A stretch of DNA of 38,808 nucleotides. Source: a virus. The notes under the pieces are model-generated. The model worked only from the letters and a program-made list of their open reading frames with translations. It was not told where the DNA came from and did no database searches. The position numbers were made by a program, and so were the translations under genes. The stretch lies in IMG/VR virus record IMGVR_UViG_3300026519_000027, positions 1 through 38,808 of that record; one strand, 5' to 3'. Below, in pieces: positions 38,268 to 38,808 of the stretch. Each line of letters starts with the position of its first letter. Within the stretch, counting starts at the first letter, position 1.

Positions 38268-38441
38268 TTAGCAGGCCTGCGCCTGTAGTAAAAGTGGGAA
38301 AGACAGCTCATATATCACATCGCCGTCCGGGTCAGTGATCACTGCCGTATCGTACTCGGCGGCCTGGCTGATCAGGATAGCCAGATCACGTCCGCAAAAG
38401 CGGAACGCCTTGCTGTCTCGTGTGACGGTTAGTGTGTACAT
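38268..38441 (-). CDS. 57-residue protein, first gene of the right leftward operon
   Basis: Starts MYTLTVTRDSKAFRFCGRDL and has EYDTAVITDPDGDVIYELSF near the end. GAGGAG lies six bases before ATG 38441. It is short but has an ideal ribosome site and lies between the promoter at 38503 and the next gene. It looks like a small alpha/beta domain; function unknown. Confidence 0.72.
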   Translation of the reverse strand: MYTLTVTRDSKAFRFCGRDLAILISQAAEYDTAVITDPDGDVIYELSFPLLLQAQAC

Positions 38442-38502
38442 GTGTAGCTCCTCATTTATATCAGGTGATCGTCTATGGCTGATATCGCCTATCGACGGTC
38501 AT

Positions 38503-38531
38503 ACTATAGCCATGGCGCGTACATAGTACAA
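38503..38531 (-). promoter_or_regulatory. Promoter of the right leftward operon
   Basis: Leftward TTGTAC (38531-38526), 17 bases, TATAGT (38508-38503). The -10 is good, the -35 weak. It stands about 60 bases ahead of the first gene. The -10 region GCTATAGTAT recurs exactly at 36387-36396. Confidence 0.5.
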
Positions 38532-38781
38532 ATAATAAATTCAGATATACAACTACAATCGATTCTTCCTCAACGCCATACCAAGGCAGCTATATTTAAA
38601 TCAACTGATCAGCAAGTTATTGTTTCTATTAGATTTTTTGGTTAGTAAGCGCTCACACATAACATTAAGTAGATTGCGCACACAGAACTATCAGCAGAAT
38701 GATCGAACAAGTGACTGATTTTGCTCGATTTAATTTCTTACTAATTTACTAAGCCAATAAATTGACGCGCGGGTCCTTCCT
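38532..38781. other. AT-rich non-coding right end
   Basis: No open frame with a ribosome site. Weak inverted repeats occur (ATCGA...TCGAT near 38700-38730). A rightward promoter for the late genes starting at 164 could lie here, as late RNA must cross the cos joint, but no good box pair was found. Confidence 0.45.
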
Positions 38782-38808
38782 GGGGCCGAACTGTGCGGGT
38801 ATCGCGGC
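38782..38808. repeat. Right copy of the terminal repeat; right half of putative cos site
   Basis: GGTATCGCGGC at 38798-38808 equals bases 1-11. GGGGCCG at 38782-38788 is the inverted partner of CGGCCCC at 8-14. An 11-base single-stranded cohesive end is of the same order as the 12 bases of lambda. The true cut positions cannot be read from sequence. Confidence 0.55.

Overview
The window looks like one complete or nearly complete genome of a tailed double-stranded DNA bacteriophage with siphovirus-like (lambda-type) organisation, about 38.8 kb. The virion genes are of lambda/HK97 kind: Nu1-like and GpA-like terminase, lambda-B-type portal, ClpP-type protease fused to a major capsid protein, FII-, U-, V-, G/T- and H-like tail genes. 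The early genes are also of enterobacterial-phage kind: RecT, a YqaJ nuclease, SSB, O-like and P-like replication proteins, NinG and a DUF1367 protein. Two or three lipoprotein signals and a small Zn peptidase endolysin point to a Gram-negative host, probably a gammaproteobacterium. The host cannot be named from sequence alone. The first and last 11 bases are identical, so the ends join, and the joint carries a dyad next to the terminase genes as a cos site would.

Layout. 1-163 is a non-coding leader from the putative cos. 164-24133 is one long rightward late block: Z-like tail protein, terminase, a lipoprotein, a sigma-factor-like protein, five virion/appendage-like proteins (4232-7756), DUF6148 protein, portal, protease-capsid fusion, decoration protein, head-tail joining, tail terminator, tail tube, frameshifted chaperone, tape measure, a LamG-containing tail protein, a 1389-residue tail hub/fibre, then a lysis group (membrane protein, endolysin, holin-like protein, lipoprotein). 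A leftward two-gene unit with its own promoter (9436-9827) sits between portal and capsid like a moron.

24292-31258 is a leftward early operon driven from a strong promoter at 31296-31323. It carries recombination genes, two tRNAs and many small genes, and shows an unusual integron-attC-like element and three damaged genes. 31376-35569 is the rightward replication operon: a Cro/YdaS-like regulator, small genes, DUF1367, an O-like initiator with three internal iterons (the likely origin), a P-like loader and NinG. 35570-36570 is about 1 kb without a convincing gene but with several hairpins and promoter-like sites, closed by two tandem leftward terminators. 36571-38441 is a second leftward operon of seven small, mostly unknown genes with its own promoter at 38503-38531.

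No integrase, CI-type repressor or recognisable Q antiterminator was seen. The phage may be obligately lytic or use unusual control; the sigma-like protein in the late block is the best candidate for an unusual regulator. Several genes under 60 codons (for example 13144-13275, 31906-32007, 34857-35027, 37702-37809, 38268-38441) are well supported by ribosome binding sites or by stop/start overlaps.
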